A DNA stretch of 64,000 nt from Planctomycetales bacterium 71-10 (GCA_001898385.1 MKTT01000071.1:41470-105469), one strand, 5' to 3'. Positions 8,451 through 16,050 are shown, counted from the first letter of the stretch. The notes: generated from the sequence alone by a model not told the origin. Translations and numbers: made by a program.

Positions 8451-8985
8451 AGCGTTTACCTTTCGATTGACAGTAGTTTTTGAAGTACTCCAGGACGAAG
8501 TGCTCGTCGTGTCGCCCGTATCGCCCTTCGGCCCGCTTCTTGGCGAGCCAGTCCGAAACGTGGCCGACGCTCAGTTCGTCGAGCGACACCCGCCTCTTCC
8601 CGCGCGGTTTGTTTCTTTCTCCCTCTGCCTCTTTCTCTGTCTCTGGGATAGCGGGGTGCTCGCATGCCGCTAGCAGGTCGCTAGCATCATGCTCCAGTCG
8701 CACGAAACCCTTCTCGATCAGGGGCTTGAGCGCGGCCTGGAAATCCTTGACTCCCTGATGGAGTCGGAAGGCGATCCTCTCGTCCGGGCCTTCCACGACG
8801 CCGCTCGACACGTCCTCGTTCTCGCTCGCCAGCAGCCAGAGCATGGGCGCTAGCGCCCTGCTAGCGACCGGCAAGCAGTGGAACTCGTAGTCGTCCAGGA
8901 GGTCCCGCTGGAGCTTGATCCACGGCGGCTTGCGATCCTTGTAGTGCTGGAACCGCTCCCAGCCCTTCACCCTGTATGAAGTCAT
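8272..8985 (-). CDS. phage replisome-organiser-like DNA replication protein
   Basis: The product is 237 residues from the ATG at 8985; GAGG lies six bases upstream. The N-terminus (YKDRKPPWIKLQRDLLDDYEF, in pieces, about 15-35) and the following LPVASRALAPMLWLLASE match the winged-helix N-terminal domain of phage replication initiators that bind the origin. A charged linker follows, then a C-terminal region likely to contact helicase or loader. It lies directly downstream of the HTH gene at 9003. The last 179 bases overlap the next open frame. Confidence 0.7.
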   Translation of the reverse strand: MTSYRVKGWERFQHYKDRKPPWIKLQRDLLDDYEFHCLPVASRALAPMLWLLASENEDVSSGVVEGPDERIAFRLHQGVKDFQAALKPLIEKGFVRLEHDASDLLAACEHPAIPETEKEAEGERNKPRGKRRVSLDELSVGHVSDWLAKKRAEGRYGRHDEHFVLEYFKNYCQSKGKRYDDYVAGYRQAFEWDRCQPKLPGGTGVQAPGHRPAGQPTKSDRLKAAAAQARADLGLQP

Positions 8986-9002
8986 CCCCCGCCTCGTCGC
9001 CT

Positions 9003-9191
9003 TCAGTGATGGTTGGTCATTTGATCGATGTACCTGAGCACGTCTTCTTTTCGGTAGCGGATCTTCGGGCGCCTGCTCTCGTTGAGGGGGAACCAAGGAG
9101 GACCCAGCCCGTTCTTGCGCCAGACCCGCAACGTGTCGGGCCTGATCTTGAGCAGCTCGGCGACTTCCTTGGGGAGGAGTATTTCCGTCAT
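9003..9191 (-). CDS. MerR/excisionase-type helix-turn-helix protein
   Basis: The 62-residue protein is essentially one winged helix-turn-helix: LLPKEVAELLKIRPDTLRVW (5-24), then a wing with RRPKIRYRKEDVLRYID (40-56). This is the helix-turn-helix 17 layout found in excisionases and small phage activators. It is the first gene of the leftward replication operon and faces the recombination operon across a 80-base divergent region, so it could regulate either side. Confidence 0.8.
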   Translation of the reverse strand: MTEILLPKEVAELLKIRPDTLRVWRKNGLGPPWFPLNESRRPKIRYRKEDVLRYIDQMTNHH

Positions 9192-9210
9192 TGCAAACCT
9201 CGTTTAGCGG

Positions 9211-9251
9211 TTGACAGGCGTATCAATGCGTATTATGCGTGGTCATGTCAA
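9211..9251. promoter_or_regulatory. face-to-face TTGACA boxes between divergent operons
   Basis: TTGACA occurs at 9211-9216 on the plus strand and at 9251-9246 on the minus strand, 29 bases apart, pointing at each other. With a 17-base spacer the plus-strand -10 would be TATGCG (9234-9239); on the minus strand the candidate is CATTGA or ATTGAT near 9228-9222. The boxes would drive the exonuclease operon rightwards (start 9273) and the HTH operon leftwards (start 9191). The -10 boxes are weak, so activation or repression at this overlap is plausible. Confidence 0.5.
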
Positions 9252-9272
9252 CAACTAAAACGCGATGTGGGC

Positions 9273-10343
9273 ATGGCTAATTTCGGAGAGTCGATCGAAC
9301 CGGGCATCTACCTGGACATGGAGGAGGAGGCGTATCACGAGGCCGACGGCCTGTCGTGCAGCGGCATGAAGGACCTATCCGTCTCCCCGCTGAGGTACTG
9401 GCATCGGCACATAAACCCCGAGTTCGAGCGGGAGGACGACGGGGGGGCGAGGCGGTTCGGGAAGGCCGTCCACTGTCTCGCGCTCGAACCCGAACGATTC
9501 TCCGCCGCCTATGCGCTGAAGCTCGACCTGGACGACTTCCCGGGGGCGCTTCAAACGACGGACGACATGAAAGCCTGGCTGGTGGAGAATCAGCTCCCCA
9601 AATCGGGGAAGCGGAAGCAAGACCTGATCGATCGGATCGCAGGCAGCGGCATCCCCGCGACGATCTGGGATCTGGAGCTCAAGCGGCACGCCGAGGAGAA
9701 CGAAGGAAAGACCTTCCTCGGGAAGGAAGAATCACGGCTGATCCGCAAGGCGTCCGAAGCCCTGGCGGCCGACCCTTACGCCGTGAAGGCGCTGACCGGC
9801 GGGATGCCCGAGGTCTCGTTCTTCATCCGGGAGCCGTCGACGGGGATCATGCTCAAGGCCCGCATGGACTACGTGAAGCCCCGCTCCACCATCGACGTGA
9901 AGACCTTCTCCAACTCGCGAGGCAAGGCCACCGATCGGGCCGTGTTCGAGGCCATCTACTACGAGGGGTACTATCTCCAGTGCGTCTTCTACTCGTACGT
10001 CAGGGAGTTGTGCCGCCAGGCCTTGGCGTCGGGCGAGATAGAGATCCACGGGGCCGCTCGCGACGGCTGGGTCGAGGGCTTCTTGGAGGCCCAGAGCCCT
10101 CCTTTCGGCTTCGTCTTCGTCGAATCCTCCGAGCCGTTCGACCTCCGCATCGTCCAACTCAGGCGGGGCGACCAACCGGGGGTGGACGCGAACATCTACT
10201 GGGGGGCGGCCGAGCGGAAGATCGCCGAGATGATCACGCTATACGCCGACTGTCGGGGGAGGTTCGGCGACAGACCGTGGCGCGAGGCCAGGCCTCCGCA
10301 CGTCTTGGTCGACACCGATATGCCGCAACTCATTTTCACCTAG
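9273..10343 (+). CDS. RecE-like PD-(D/E)XK exonuclease with internal SAP-like motif
   Basis: The product is 356 residues from the ATG at 9273. It resembles exodeoxyribonuclease VIII / DUF3799 proteins, which resect double-stranded ends 5' to 3' for annealing. Candidate catalytic residues are E180, D199 (KARMDYV) and D208/K210 (TIDVKTF), followed by a Gln-containing helix near 235 (YYLQCVF). The N-terminal YHEADGLSCSGMKDL is typical of the family. An inserted segment at about 96-124 (AWLVENQLPKSGKRKQDLID, then RI) reads like a SAP DNA-binding motif. It heads the operon with the annealing ATPase and SSB. Confidence 0.8.
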   Translation: MANFGESIEPGIYLDMEEEAYHEADGLSCSGMKDLSVSPLRYWHRHINPEFEREDDGGARRFGKAVHCLALEPERFSAAYALKLDLDDFPGALQTTDDMKAWLVENQLPKSGKRKQDLIDRIAGSGIPATIWDLELKRHAEENEGKTFLGKEESRLIRKASEALAADPYAVKALTGGMPEVSFFIREPSTGIMLKARMDYVKPRSTIDVKTFSNSRGKATDRAVFEAIYYEGYYLQCVFYSYVRELCRQALASGEIEIHGAARDGWVEGFLEAQSPPFGFVFVESSEPFDLRIVQLRRGDQPGVDANIYWGAAERKIAEMITLYADCRGRFGDRPWREARPPHVLVDTDMPQLIFT

Positions 10344-10351
10344 GAGGGTAC

Positions 10352-11284
10352 ATGACGATCAAGATAGAGCAGGCCAGCAGGAAGTCCGTACCGACGCTCA
10401 TCAGCCTGGCGGGAGTATCCGGCTCCGGAAAGACCTATTCGGCGCTCCTGCTCGCGGCCGGCCTCGCAGGCGAGGACGGCAAGGTCGGCTTCCTGGACAC
10501 GGAGAACCGTCGGGGCAGCATGTACGCCGACAGCCCGGGGATCAAGGCCGCCCTGCCGAACGGATACCAGATCGCGGACATGAAGGAGCCATTTACTCCG
10601 GCGCGTTACATAGAGGCGGTCGAGGCCTTCGAGCGGCACGGCTGCAAGGTGCTCGTGATCGACTCCATGACGCACGAATGGGAGGGTTACGGCGGCTGCT
10701 CGGACATCGCCGAGAACAACAAGCGGGGCGGTACGCCCAACTGGGCCAAGGCGAAGATGGAGCACAAGCGGATGATGAATCGGATGCTCGCCTCGCCGAT
10801 GCATCTCGTCTTCTGCCTGAGGGCCAGGGAGAAGGTTAAGTTCGTCAAGGTCATCAAGGACGGCAGGGAGAAGGAAGAGGTCGTGCCGATGGGGCTGCAG
10901 GCCATCCAGGAGAAGAACTTCGTCTTCGAGATGACCCTGTCGCTGCTCCTGGACGAGAAAACCCACGAGCCGGAAGTCGTGAAATGCCCGGAGCCCCTGC
11001 TGACCCTGTTCCAGTCGAAGCAGCCGCTCATCACGAAGCAGATGGGCGTGAAGCTCCGCGAGTGGGCCGAGGCGGCGATGCCGGTGGGAGGGATCGACCC
11101 GGCCCAGCTGTTCGACCAGGCGATGGCCTACGCCGAGGAAGGCACCGCGTCGTATCAGGGCTTCTGGAGGACGCTGACCTCCGCCCAGCAGAAGGCCCTG
11201 CTGCCCCAGCACGAGGAGTGCAAACAGGCGGCGGCGGAGGCGGATTTACGCCTGACGGTCGAGCCGACGGCGGACGACCTGTAA
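10352..11284 (+). CDS. Sak4-like RecA-fold single-strand annealing ATPase
   Basis: The product is 310 residues from the ATG at 10352, five bases after GGAGG. The fold is a RecA-like P-loop ATPase (AAA_24 family): Walker A GVSGSGKT (21-28), an LDTEN strand (48-52) and Walker B LVIDSM (101-106). Phage ATPases of this size between an exonuclease and SSB are usually Sak4 annealing proteins, which pair homologous single strands with help from SSB. The C-terminal third (from about 245) is helical and may contact SSB or DNA. Frame-mates upstream of 10352 lie inside the exonuclease gene and were excluded. Confidence 0.8.
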   Translation: MTIKIEQASRKSVPTLISLAGVSGSGKTYSALLLAAGLAGEDGKVGFLDTENRRGSMYADSPGIKAALPNGYQIADMKEPFTPARYIEAVEAFERHGCKVLVIDSMTHEWEGYGGCSDIAENNKRGGTPNWAKAKMEHKRMMNRMLASPMHLVFCLRAREKVKFVKVIKDGREKEEVVPMGLQAIQEKNFVFEMTLSLLLDEKTHEPEVVKCPEPLLTLFQSKQPLITKQMGVKLREWAEAAMPVGGIDPAQLFDQAMAYAEEGTASYQGFWRTLTSAQQKALLPQHEECKQAAAEADLRLTVEPTADDL

Positions 11285-11309
11285 TTAACATCCAGTCGAA
11301 AGGAGTTTT

Positions 11310-11744
11310 ATGTCTGGAAGCATTAACAAAGTGATCTTGGTGGGAAACGTGGGAGCAGATCCGACGATCAGATCGACTCAAGGAGGGAAGGAGATCGCCA
11401 ACTTCTCGCTCGCCACCAGCGAGACCTGGAAGGACCGCTCGACCGGCGAACGCATGGAAAAGACCGAATGGCATCGCGTTGTGGTCTTCAACGAAGGCTT
11501 GGTGTCGGTCGTCAAGAATTACGTCGCCAAGGGGATGAAGCTCTACCTGGAAGGCTCCCTCCAAACGCGGAAGTGGGTGGATCAGTCCGGCCAGGATCGA
11601 TACTCGACGGAGGTCGTGCTCCAGGGATTCAACTCCTCATTGGTCATGCTCGACAGGCCGAGGAGCGAAGATCGGCAGGGCGCTTCGCAGCCGGATCACG
11701 CGCCGACCTATCCCGCGGGCTTCGACGACGAGATCCCGTTCTGA
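11310..11744 (+). CDS. ssb: single-stranded DNA-binding protein
   Basis: This is a 144-residue SSB. The OB-fold opens with INKVILVGNVGADPTIRST (5-23), continues through NFSLATSETW and EWHRVVVF, and ends near residue 112. A short linker leads to the acidic tip DDEIPF, which recruits partner proteins. AAGGAG precedes the start. It closes the exonuclease, Sak4, SSB operon, matching the known dependence of Sak4 proteins on SSB. Its last 37 bases overlap the converging VRR-NUC gene. Confidence 0.95.
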   Translation: MSGSINKVILVGNVGADPTIRSTQGGKEIANFSLATSETWKDRSTGERMEKTEWHRVVVFNEGLVSVVKNYVAKGMKLYLEGSLQTRKWVDQSGQDRYSTEVVLQGFNSSLVMLDRPRSEDRQGASQPDHAPTYPAGFDDEIPF

Positions 11745-12091
11745 CCGCTCGCGCCCAGGATCACATCCTTCCTGTTCTCGAGGTCGTCGATGGATCGGGC
11801 GAGGATGTAGACGCCTCCCAAGGCCTCCACGTGTCTTTGCCGATCGATCTGCTCCGGACGCTGGACGCCGGAGCCGTCCTTGGCCTCGATCTCGATCCAC
11901 CGGCCCGTCCGCCCGCAGACGAGGATGTCGCCGCTTCCTTTCCTGCCGACTCGGACGAAGTGGGTAGTCTCGAGGCCGGTCTTCTTGGAGCGGTAGGTCT
12001 TCTTGAACGCGCCGGTGTTGTTGCGGATGGGTTCGAGGCCGTGGAGATAGAGCCACCGCATCAAGGAATTGATGACCTGCGACTCGCTCAC
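11708..12091 (-). CDS. VRR-NUC domain nuclease
   Basis: The product is 127 residues from a GTG at 12091 that overlaps the HNH gene stop (GTGA). VRR-NUC is a PD-(D/E)XK subfamily of phage structure-specific nucleases and some type III restriction enzymes. The core is visible as FVRVGRKGSGDILVCGRTGR (45-64) and WIEIEAKDG (65-73), with the GSGD Asp and the E-x-K pair as active site, then QIDRQRHVEALGGVY (81-95). Together with the upstream HNH gene it may process junctions or cut host DNA. Confidence 0.82.
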   Translation of the reverse strand: MSESQVINSLMRWLYLHGLEPIRNNTGAFKKTYRSKKTGLETTHFVRVGRKGSGDILVCGRTGRWIEIEAKDGSGVQRPEQIDRQRHVEALGGVYILARSIDDLENRKDVILGASGQNGISSSKPAG

Positions 12092-12501
12092 GCACCCCCG
12101 CGTGCCTTGGGACGCCGCCAGTCGTCGGCGTGCCGATTCCCCTTCCCGATATTGCAGTCCGAGTCCGTGACCTGGAGGTTTTCCAGGTCGAGCGCCAGGT
12201 GCGGATGCGTCTTCCTGGGGAAGATGTGGTCGACGTTCAGGTACTCGCCCGGCGGAAGCTCGTGCTTGCTGCGGCCGCAGAGCTGGCAGCGGCCGTCGCT
12301 CGCGCGTAGGGCGTCGTAGCGGGCCCGCTTCCACTCGGGCGTCTGGAGGAAGGCCTTCGAGGCGATAAACTCGGCCGTCCAGGCGAGTCCCCGGATGGGG
12401 TAGAGCGGGCCGGGGCGACGATGGGGCGGATCGGGCCGGAGGGTTGCGTGCTGACCCAGCAGCCGGCCGATGACGGACGTGAAGACGTGCAGCGATCTCA
12501 T
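12088..12501 (-). CDS. HNH endonuclease
   Basis: The product is 137 residues. After a ~50-residue basic N-terminus comes TPEWKRARYDALRASDGRCQ (about 54-73), then the zinc pair CQLCG, the catalytic LNVDHIFPR and the closing NLQVTDSDCNIGKGN, an HNH fold with C4-type zinc. AGGAGG sits eight bases before the ATG. It is coupled to the VRR-NUC gene. Phage HNH proteins of this size act in packaging or homing; next to recombination genes the role here is open. Confidence 0.82.
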   Translation of the reverse strand: MRSLHVFTSVIGRLLGQHATLRPDPPHRRPGPLYPIRGLAWTAEFIASKAFLQTPEWKRARYDALRASDGRCQLCGRSKHELPPGEYLNVDHIFPRKTHPHLALDLENLQVTDSDCNIGKGNRHADDWRRPKARGGA

Positions 12502-12817
12502 GGTGGCTCCCTCCTCGGCGGAATCCTATACCTGAAGGGGCCGGGGCGCAAGGGGCGGAGTGGCCAATTTCGCGGCGAAAGTCGACGTTAGGGCAGGTTG
12601 TGTAGTGGCAAAAATCTGGAACCGGGTCCCCCGCGTTCCGGCCCCTGTTCCCGGCCCTCGGTCCTTGGCGTTCGGTTCCCCTGTCCCCCGCGTTGCGGCA
12701 CACAATTCCTGGCTTAGGGCTAAAGTTTGGTGCCCCCTGAAATTCCGGCCCTCCGGCCCCGATGTCCCGTCCTCTCCCCGTGAGTCAGCCACCTAACTCA
12801 CCCCCACTCCACAAGAA
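12502..12817. other. non-coding gap
   Basis: This 316-base stretch between the HNH start and a terminator carries open frames in both directions, but all are Pro/Arg-rich with no ribosome site. It contains runs of CCCC and GGTTCCC words. It probably holds the promoter of the HNH/VRR-NUC pair, though no good -35/-10 pair is visible. Nothing else is seen. Confidence 0.5.
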
Positions 12818-12838
12818 ACCCCCGGTCTGGCCGGGGGT
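12811..12838 (-). terminator. rho-independent terminator of a small-gene operon
   Basis: A perfect 8-base-pair stem ACCCCCGG / CCGGGGGT (12838-12818 read on the minus strand) with a 5-base loop is followed on the minus strand by TTTCTTGT. It lies 10 bases after the stop of the gene ending at 12849. Confidence 0.75.
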
Positions 12839-12848
12839 GGAGAGGGTG

Positions 12849-13070
12849 TCAGTTTCCGCTGAAGATGCTCCGCACCCACTCGCGGTATCGGTCGCCGCTC
12901 TGCGTCCGGTGGACCGTCCTCTTGGAGCCGCTGGGGAACGTCTTGCCGTTCGTGTACTGCATGGCGAGGAAGTAGGTGAAGCCATCATGGAACACCTCGG
13001 CCTTGCCGATGTGGTCGGCGTGGGAGTGTATCAGTTCGGACCCGGCTGGGACTTCGGCGGGGGTGGTCAT
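12849..13070 (-). CDS. small phage protein, unknown
   Basis: This 73-residue protein begins MTTPAEVPAGSELIH and reads as a compact alpha/beta domain: FHDGFTYFLAMQYTNGKTFP in the middle, then a basic RTVHRTQSGDRYREWV end. It is coupled by ATGA to the gene before it and is the last gene of a four-gene coupled set ended by a terminator. No family recognised. Confidence 0.65.
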   Translation of the reverse strand: MTTPAEVPAGSELIHSHADHIGKAEVFHDGFTYFLAMQYTNGKTFPSGSKRTVHRTQSGDRYREWVRSIFSGN

Positions 13071-13246
13071 TCGCCGTCACCGGTCTGGCATGGGAGGGGG
13101 ATCGCGTCCGGGTCGTGGTGGTCGCAGCAGGTGGGGCAATCCACCGATTCCGGTGCAGGGATTTCCATTGCCGCCGTTATGGCCCGCAGTTGAAACAGGG
13201 CTTTGATGCGGGCGAGGTCTTCCAGCGTTTTCTGGCTGGTGGTCAT
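13067..13246 (-). CDS. small Cys-containing phage protein, unknown
   Basis: The product is 59 residues from the ATG at 13246, which overlaps the preceding stop (ATGA). A helical N-terminus (LEDLARIKALFQLRAITAAM) leads to CPTCCDHHDPDAIPLPC, a Cys/His-rich segment that could bind a metal. No family recognised. Confidence 0.6.
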   Translation of the reverse strand: MTTSQKTLEDLARIKALFQLRAITAAMEIPAPESVDCPTCCDHHDPDAIPLPCQTGDGE

Positions 13247-13527
13247 GCCGCCTCCTTCCGGCTCAGAAGCCACTCCGTGTAATCCACCAAGGCCAGCGTG
13301 ATGTCGCTGAACGCGTAGAAATATCCGGTGTCGGTGTCCTCATAGCGTTGCTTCTCTCGGTCGATCTTGACATTCCCTGCCGCAACTCGGCTCTCCGCGT
13401 AGGCGGCCCGATTTGTGACGGGACCACCGGAGTAACGCTGCGGGCGAAGCAGGGCTTTCCGAAGCTTCCCGGCGTGCATCGGCGAGAAATGAGGCTGGGC
13501 CAGGTACAGTTCCAAAAGGCCGCTCAT
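13243..13527 (-). CDS. small phage protein, unknown
   Basis: A 94-residue product in the coupled set, with ATGA overlaps at both ends. It has a basic N-terminal half and an aromatic DTDTGYFYAFSDITLALVDY segment near the C-terminus. No signal peptide, no membrane helix and no known domain are visible. Confidence 0.6.
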   Translation of the reverse strand: MSGLLELYLAQPHFSPMHAGKLRKALLRPQRYSGGPVTNRAAYAESRVAAGNVKIDREKQRYEDTDTGYFYAFSDITLALVDYTEWLLSRKEAA

Positions 13528-13946
13528 GCCGCCCTCCGCTTCGCATAAAGCTGTCTCGCCCGCTCATGCGAATCCCGGTTGGTGCAGGTCATCGGTAACT
13601 GTGGCTCCCCGTGCCGTTCGCGGTACGTCAGGGAGAGTTTCAGCCAGCGGTCGTGCGTGTCCCTAGATGCGGCTGCGTCCCAGCCCCGGTCTGCAGCCTC
13701 GACTTGCATGTGGTGGACGTGGGCGTTGTAGGCCGCCAGCCAGTCGGTTTCCTCGGGGGTGAGGGTGGGCTGGGCCGGTCGCTCGGCGACTGCCGCACGT
13801 GCTTCCGCCACGAGCTGCGTCACGGTCTCGATGTAGGCATTCAGCTCGAACACTTGGGGGAAGTCTCGGCTCTGGTCCCGCAGAGCTTCAGCGAGGCCGA
13901 TGGCTTCGCTCAGTTGGTCGGCCATTTGCGTAAGTAGGTCGTTCAT
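13524..13946 (-). CDS. phage protein with helical N-terminus, unknown
   Basis: The 140-residue product opens with a long amphipathic helix (LLTQMADQLSEAIGLAEALR) and a second helix with repeated Ala/Glu, suggesting oligomerisation. The C-terminal half has several Trp and His. It is the first gene of the coupled set; its leader carries the CCAGAGCAAGGA ribosome-site cassette also found before two neighbouring genes. Confidence 0.6.
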   Translation of the reverse strand: MNDLLTQMADQLSEAIGLAEALRDQSRDFPQVFELNAYIETVTQLVAEARAAVAERPAQPTLTPEETDWLAAYNAHVHHMQVEAADRGWDAAASRDTHDRWLKLSLTYRERHGEPQLPMTCTNRDSHERARQLYAKRRAA

Positions 13947-13988
13947 GGTTGCATCCTTGCTCTGGTTGTAGGTTGTCGGTGTCTCGAT

Positions 13989-14234
13989 CTACGCAGCCTT
14001 GCGAAACCGCCGGACGATGCCCGGCCTCTTTAGCTCCCCGATAGCCCATTCCAACGCGTCGATCTGCCGAGCGTACTCGCCGCAGTTCCGGGCGTAGCGT
14101 GCCTTGTCCTCCGGGTCGGGTTCCGCCCTCCAGTCCTCCAAGTTGTACTGCTCCAACTGCCACAGTTCGCGGAGTAGTTCGTTGAGCTGGTTCAGCTTCC
14201 TGCGGCGGGCAAATAAGGTGGGGTTGGTTTTCAT
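13989..14234 (-). CDS. small helical phage protein, unknown
   Basis: An 81-residue, highly charged and helical protein (RRRKLNQLNELLRELWQLEQ near the start), with RFRKAA at the C-terminus. It is separate from the coupled set and carries its own CCAGAGCAAGGA leader. No domain recognised. Confidence 0.6.
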   Translation of the reverse strand: MKTNPTLFARRRKLNQLNELLRELWQLEQYNLEDWRAEPDPEDKARYARNCGEYARQIDALEWAIGELKRPGIVRRFRKAA

Positions 14235-14267
14235 ATCAGCGTTCCTTGCTCTGGTTTTTTCTCCTGT

Positions 14268-14291
14268 GGGGCGACCCTTTCGAGCCGCCCC
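14268..14291 (-). repeat. GGGGCG/CGCCCC hairpin, copy 1
   Basis: A hairpin with arms GGGGCG (14268-14273) and CGCCCC (14286-14291) sits in the leader of the gene starting at 14234. The same arms with a loop of similar size recur before the genes starting at 18213 and 20217. No T-run follows closely, so it may be a leader structure or mRNA-stabilising element and not a simple terminator. Confidence 0.55.
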
Positions 14292-14312
14292 GGTTTGTCT
14301 TAAACTTTGGCC

Positions 14313-14537
14313 TCAAATCTCCACGCTGGAAGTAATCTCTTCCTTCGTCTTGATGGTCGTCTGGCTGGCGTGCCGTGCGACTTCTTCCCGCAGCCGCTGC
14401 CGGGCGTAGTCAACCGGATGGACTCCGGCGGGAATCAGCTCGTTGACGGTGAAGGCGATGGCCTCCCTGTCTTCAAACGACCATTTGCCGCGTTCGAGGA
14501 TTTTCACGGAGACTTCCAGCTTGTAGTGCTTTTTCAT
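14313..14537 (-). CDS. small phage protein, unknown
   Basis: The product is 74 residues from the ATG at 14537: MKKHYKLEVSVKILERGKW, a charged alpha/beta start, and a helical PVDYARQRLREEVARH. The third copy of the GAGCAAGGA-type leader precedes it. Longer in-frame extension upstream runs into the structured non-coding element and is rejected. Confidence 0.6.
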   Translation of the reverse strand: MKKHYKLEVSVKILERGKWSFEDREAIAFTVNELIPAGVHPVDYARQRLREEVARHASQTTIKTKEEITSSVEI

Positions 14538-14576
14538 GGTTGGCGTTCCTTGCTCTGGTTGTTGTCGAAGGTCAGT

Positions 14577-14842
14577 CCGCAAAAAGCGGCACTGAACTTC
14601 TGCCACGCTGGCGAAGCGGCGGGGGGAGTGGTCAAGGCTGGCCGGACGGCGATTTTGTATGAGCGAGTGAATGCCCGAAGGGCAGAGAGAAAATCGTTGG
14701 CCGGACACCCGCAGGGCTTGGCCTTTACCGCGATGGGGTCGCAGACCCCCTTCTTCCTGCGTTAGGTGCCGGAGGCAGGCGAAGCCGTCCCGAAGGGACC
14801 GCAGCGAAGCGGAGTGCTGCAGGGACCGACCCGCGTAGCGGG
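14577..14842 (+). ncRNA. array of GNA-triloop mini-hairpins, possible structured RNA or ssDNA element
   Basis: The 335-base gap between the genes at 14537 and 14873 holds at least nine short perfect hairpins whose plus-strand loops are all G-N-A: GC-GAA-GC (14611), GCCC-GAA-GGGC (14673), CCC-GCA-GGG (14708), GGGGTC-GCA-GACCCC (14735), TGCC-GGA-GGCA (14767), GGC-GAA-GCC (14778), GTCCC-GAA-GGGAC (14787), GC-GAA-GC (14804) and CCCGC-GTA-GCGGG (14830). Another hairpin, TCAGT and CCGC against GCGG and ACTGA, lies at 14572-14593. GNA triloops are exceptionally stable in single-stranded DNA and are common in RNA. The loop consensus on one strand suggests the plus strand is the folded one. Confidence 0.55.
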
Positions 14843-14872
14843 GAACGCCCAAGCCCTTCCTGGCCGCCATGC

Positions 14873-15892
14873 TCAACTCGGCCCTCCGCACCGCTTGTAC
14901 GCCCCCGCCGGAACCGTCCACACCTCCCCCGGTTTCAGGAAGAAGTGCTCCCTGGTGAACGCGTCCGGCGACATGGCCAACGCCCGAGGTTCGGATGGCT
15001 TATCGGACACGAACTCCCGGCCTTTGGCGGCGATTTCCTCGACCGTCTGACCCTTCCTGATCGTGCTGCGGAAGTCCCGCTCAAGCCCAGCGATCCGCTG
15101 GAAGCGTTCCGGGGCGATGGACTTCACGCTGGCCCACTGGTCTGCGTCCCCGAAGATGCAGGCAAGACAAGAGGTTCTTCCCCAGCCGAGGGAATAACTC
15201 GGATGTGGGCGGACGTTCCACCGCCGGATTTCGTCCCAGACCTGCTCCTCGCTCCAGTCGATGACGTTCCGCCATTGGTGGACGGTGCGGCTCCGGGTGT
15301 TCGTCCGGTGCGGCTCGCTCTCGGCGTACCTGGCCCTGGCGGACGACTCCTGCCGCCGCTCCCCGGTGACGACCAGGATTTTCTTCCCCTGGTAGGCCGG
15401 ATCATTGGCCAGCACGCGGGCCATCACGTCGATCTTGAGATACGCGGAACACCAGCGGACGTTGAGGTCGGCACTGACCTGCGGAAATTTCAGCCGCGTC
15501 CCCGGCGTCTCCCGCTTCGTGGGCAGGGTGACGGTCTCGCCGCCACGCTCATAGACCACCGGAGCCGTCGCCGTCCGGTCGCGGAGCATTTCACGGACGA
15601 ACCCGCCTTCCCGCCAGGAGAAGACAACCGGTATGCCCAACGCCTCGGCGGTGGCCTTCACGTAGGCCCGCGTGCAAGGCCAGTCCATGAGGGCCTCGCC
15701 CTGGCCGTCGATATCGTGGTGGTGAAGCTCGATCTTGGAGGGCGGGACGCCACGATCCAGCAGGTCAAGCAGGGAGGCGAGGCTGTCTTTGCCGCCGCTG
15801 TAACCCACCGCGATCACGTCGTACTGATCGAGGGGCAGGAGGCAGGAAGGCTCTGGTTCCTCGCTGAAGAGCGTTTTCTGGACCCAGGTCAC
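14873..15892 (-). CDS. PAPS-reductase / DndC-like PP-loop family protein
   Basis: The 339-residue protein has the ATP-binding PP-loop SGGKDS (32-37) near the N-terminus, HHHDIDGQGEALMDWPCT (about 57-74), RWCSAYLK (about 145-152) and a late TSCLACIFG (about 246-254). The spread Cys pairs could hold an iron-sulfur cluster, as in DndC and related adenylating sulfotransferases. In phages such proteins are found with DNA or nucleotide modification genes; a methyltransferase lies two genes upstream. The reaction here (sulfur transfer, reduction or other nucleotidyl chemistry) is not set by the sequence. Confidence 0.75.
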   Translation of the reverse strand: MTWVQKTLFSEEPEPSCLLPLDQYDVIAVGYSGGKDSLASLLDLLDRGVPPSKIELHHHDIDGQGEALMDWPCTRAYVKATAEALGIPVVFSWREGGFVREMLRDRTATAPVVYERGGETVTLPTKRETPGTRLKFPQVSADLNVRWCSAYLKIDVMARVLANDPAYQGKKILVVTGERRQESSARARYAESEPHRTNTRSRTVHQWRNVIDWSEEQVWDEIRRWNVRPHPSYSLGWGRTSCLACIFGDADQWASVKSIAPERFQRIAGLERDFRSTIRKGQTVEEIAAKGREFVSDKPSEPRALAMSPDAFTREHFFLKPGEVWTVPAGAYKRCGGPS

Positions 15893-16050
15893 GCGGCCTC
15901 AACGGGGGTGAGCTGGAACCGCCACTGATACTTGTCGATCCGCTCTTCCACGACCGGCAAGCGAACGGTCAGTTGGTTCGAATCGGTGTCGATCTGGATT
16001 TCCAACGGTTCCGGAGGATCGTTCGCCAATACCGTGAATTCGATCTTCAT
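15889..16050 (-). CDS. small beta-rich protein coupled to the PP-loop gene
   Basis: The 53-residue product alternates strands (KIEFTVLAND, LEIQIDTDSNQLTVRLP, YQWRFQLTPVE). GGAGGA lies seven bases before the ATG at 16050 and the stop overlaps the start of the PP-loop gene (ATGA). A role with that gene is likely but unknown. Confidence 0.6.
   Translation of the reverse strand: MKIEFTVLANDPPEPLEIQIDTDSNQLTVRLPVVEERIDKYQWRFQLTPVEAA

Noticed and set aside
11637..12095. 152-residue minus-strand frame over the VRR-NUC gene
   Set aside because: The alternative frame contains all VRR-NUC motifs and a GTGA coupling.
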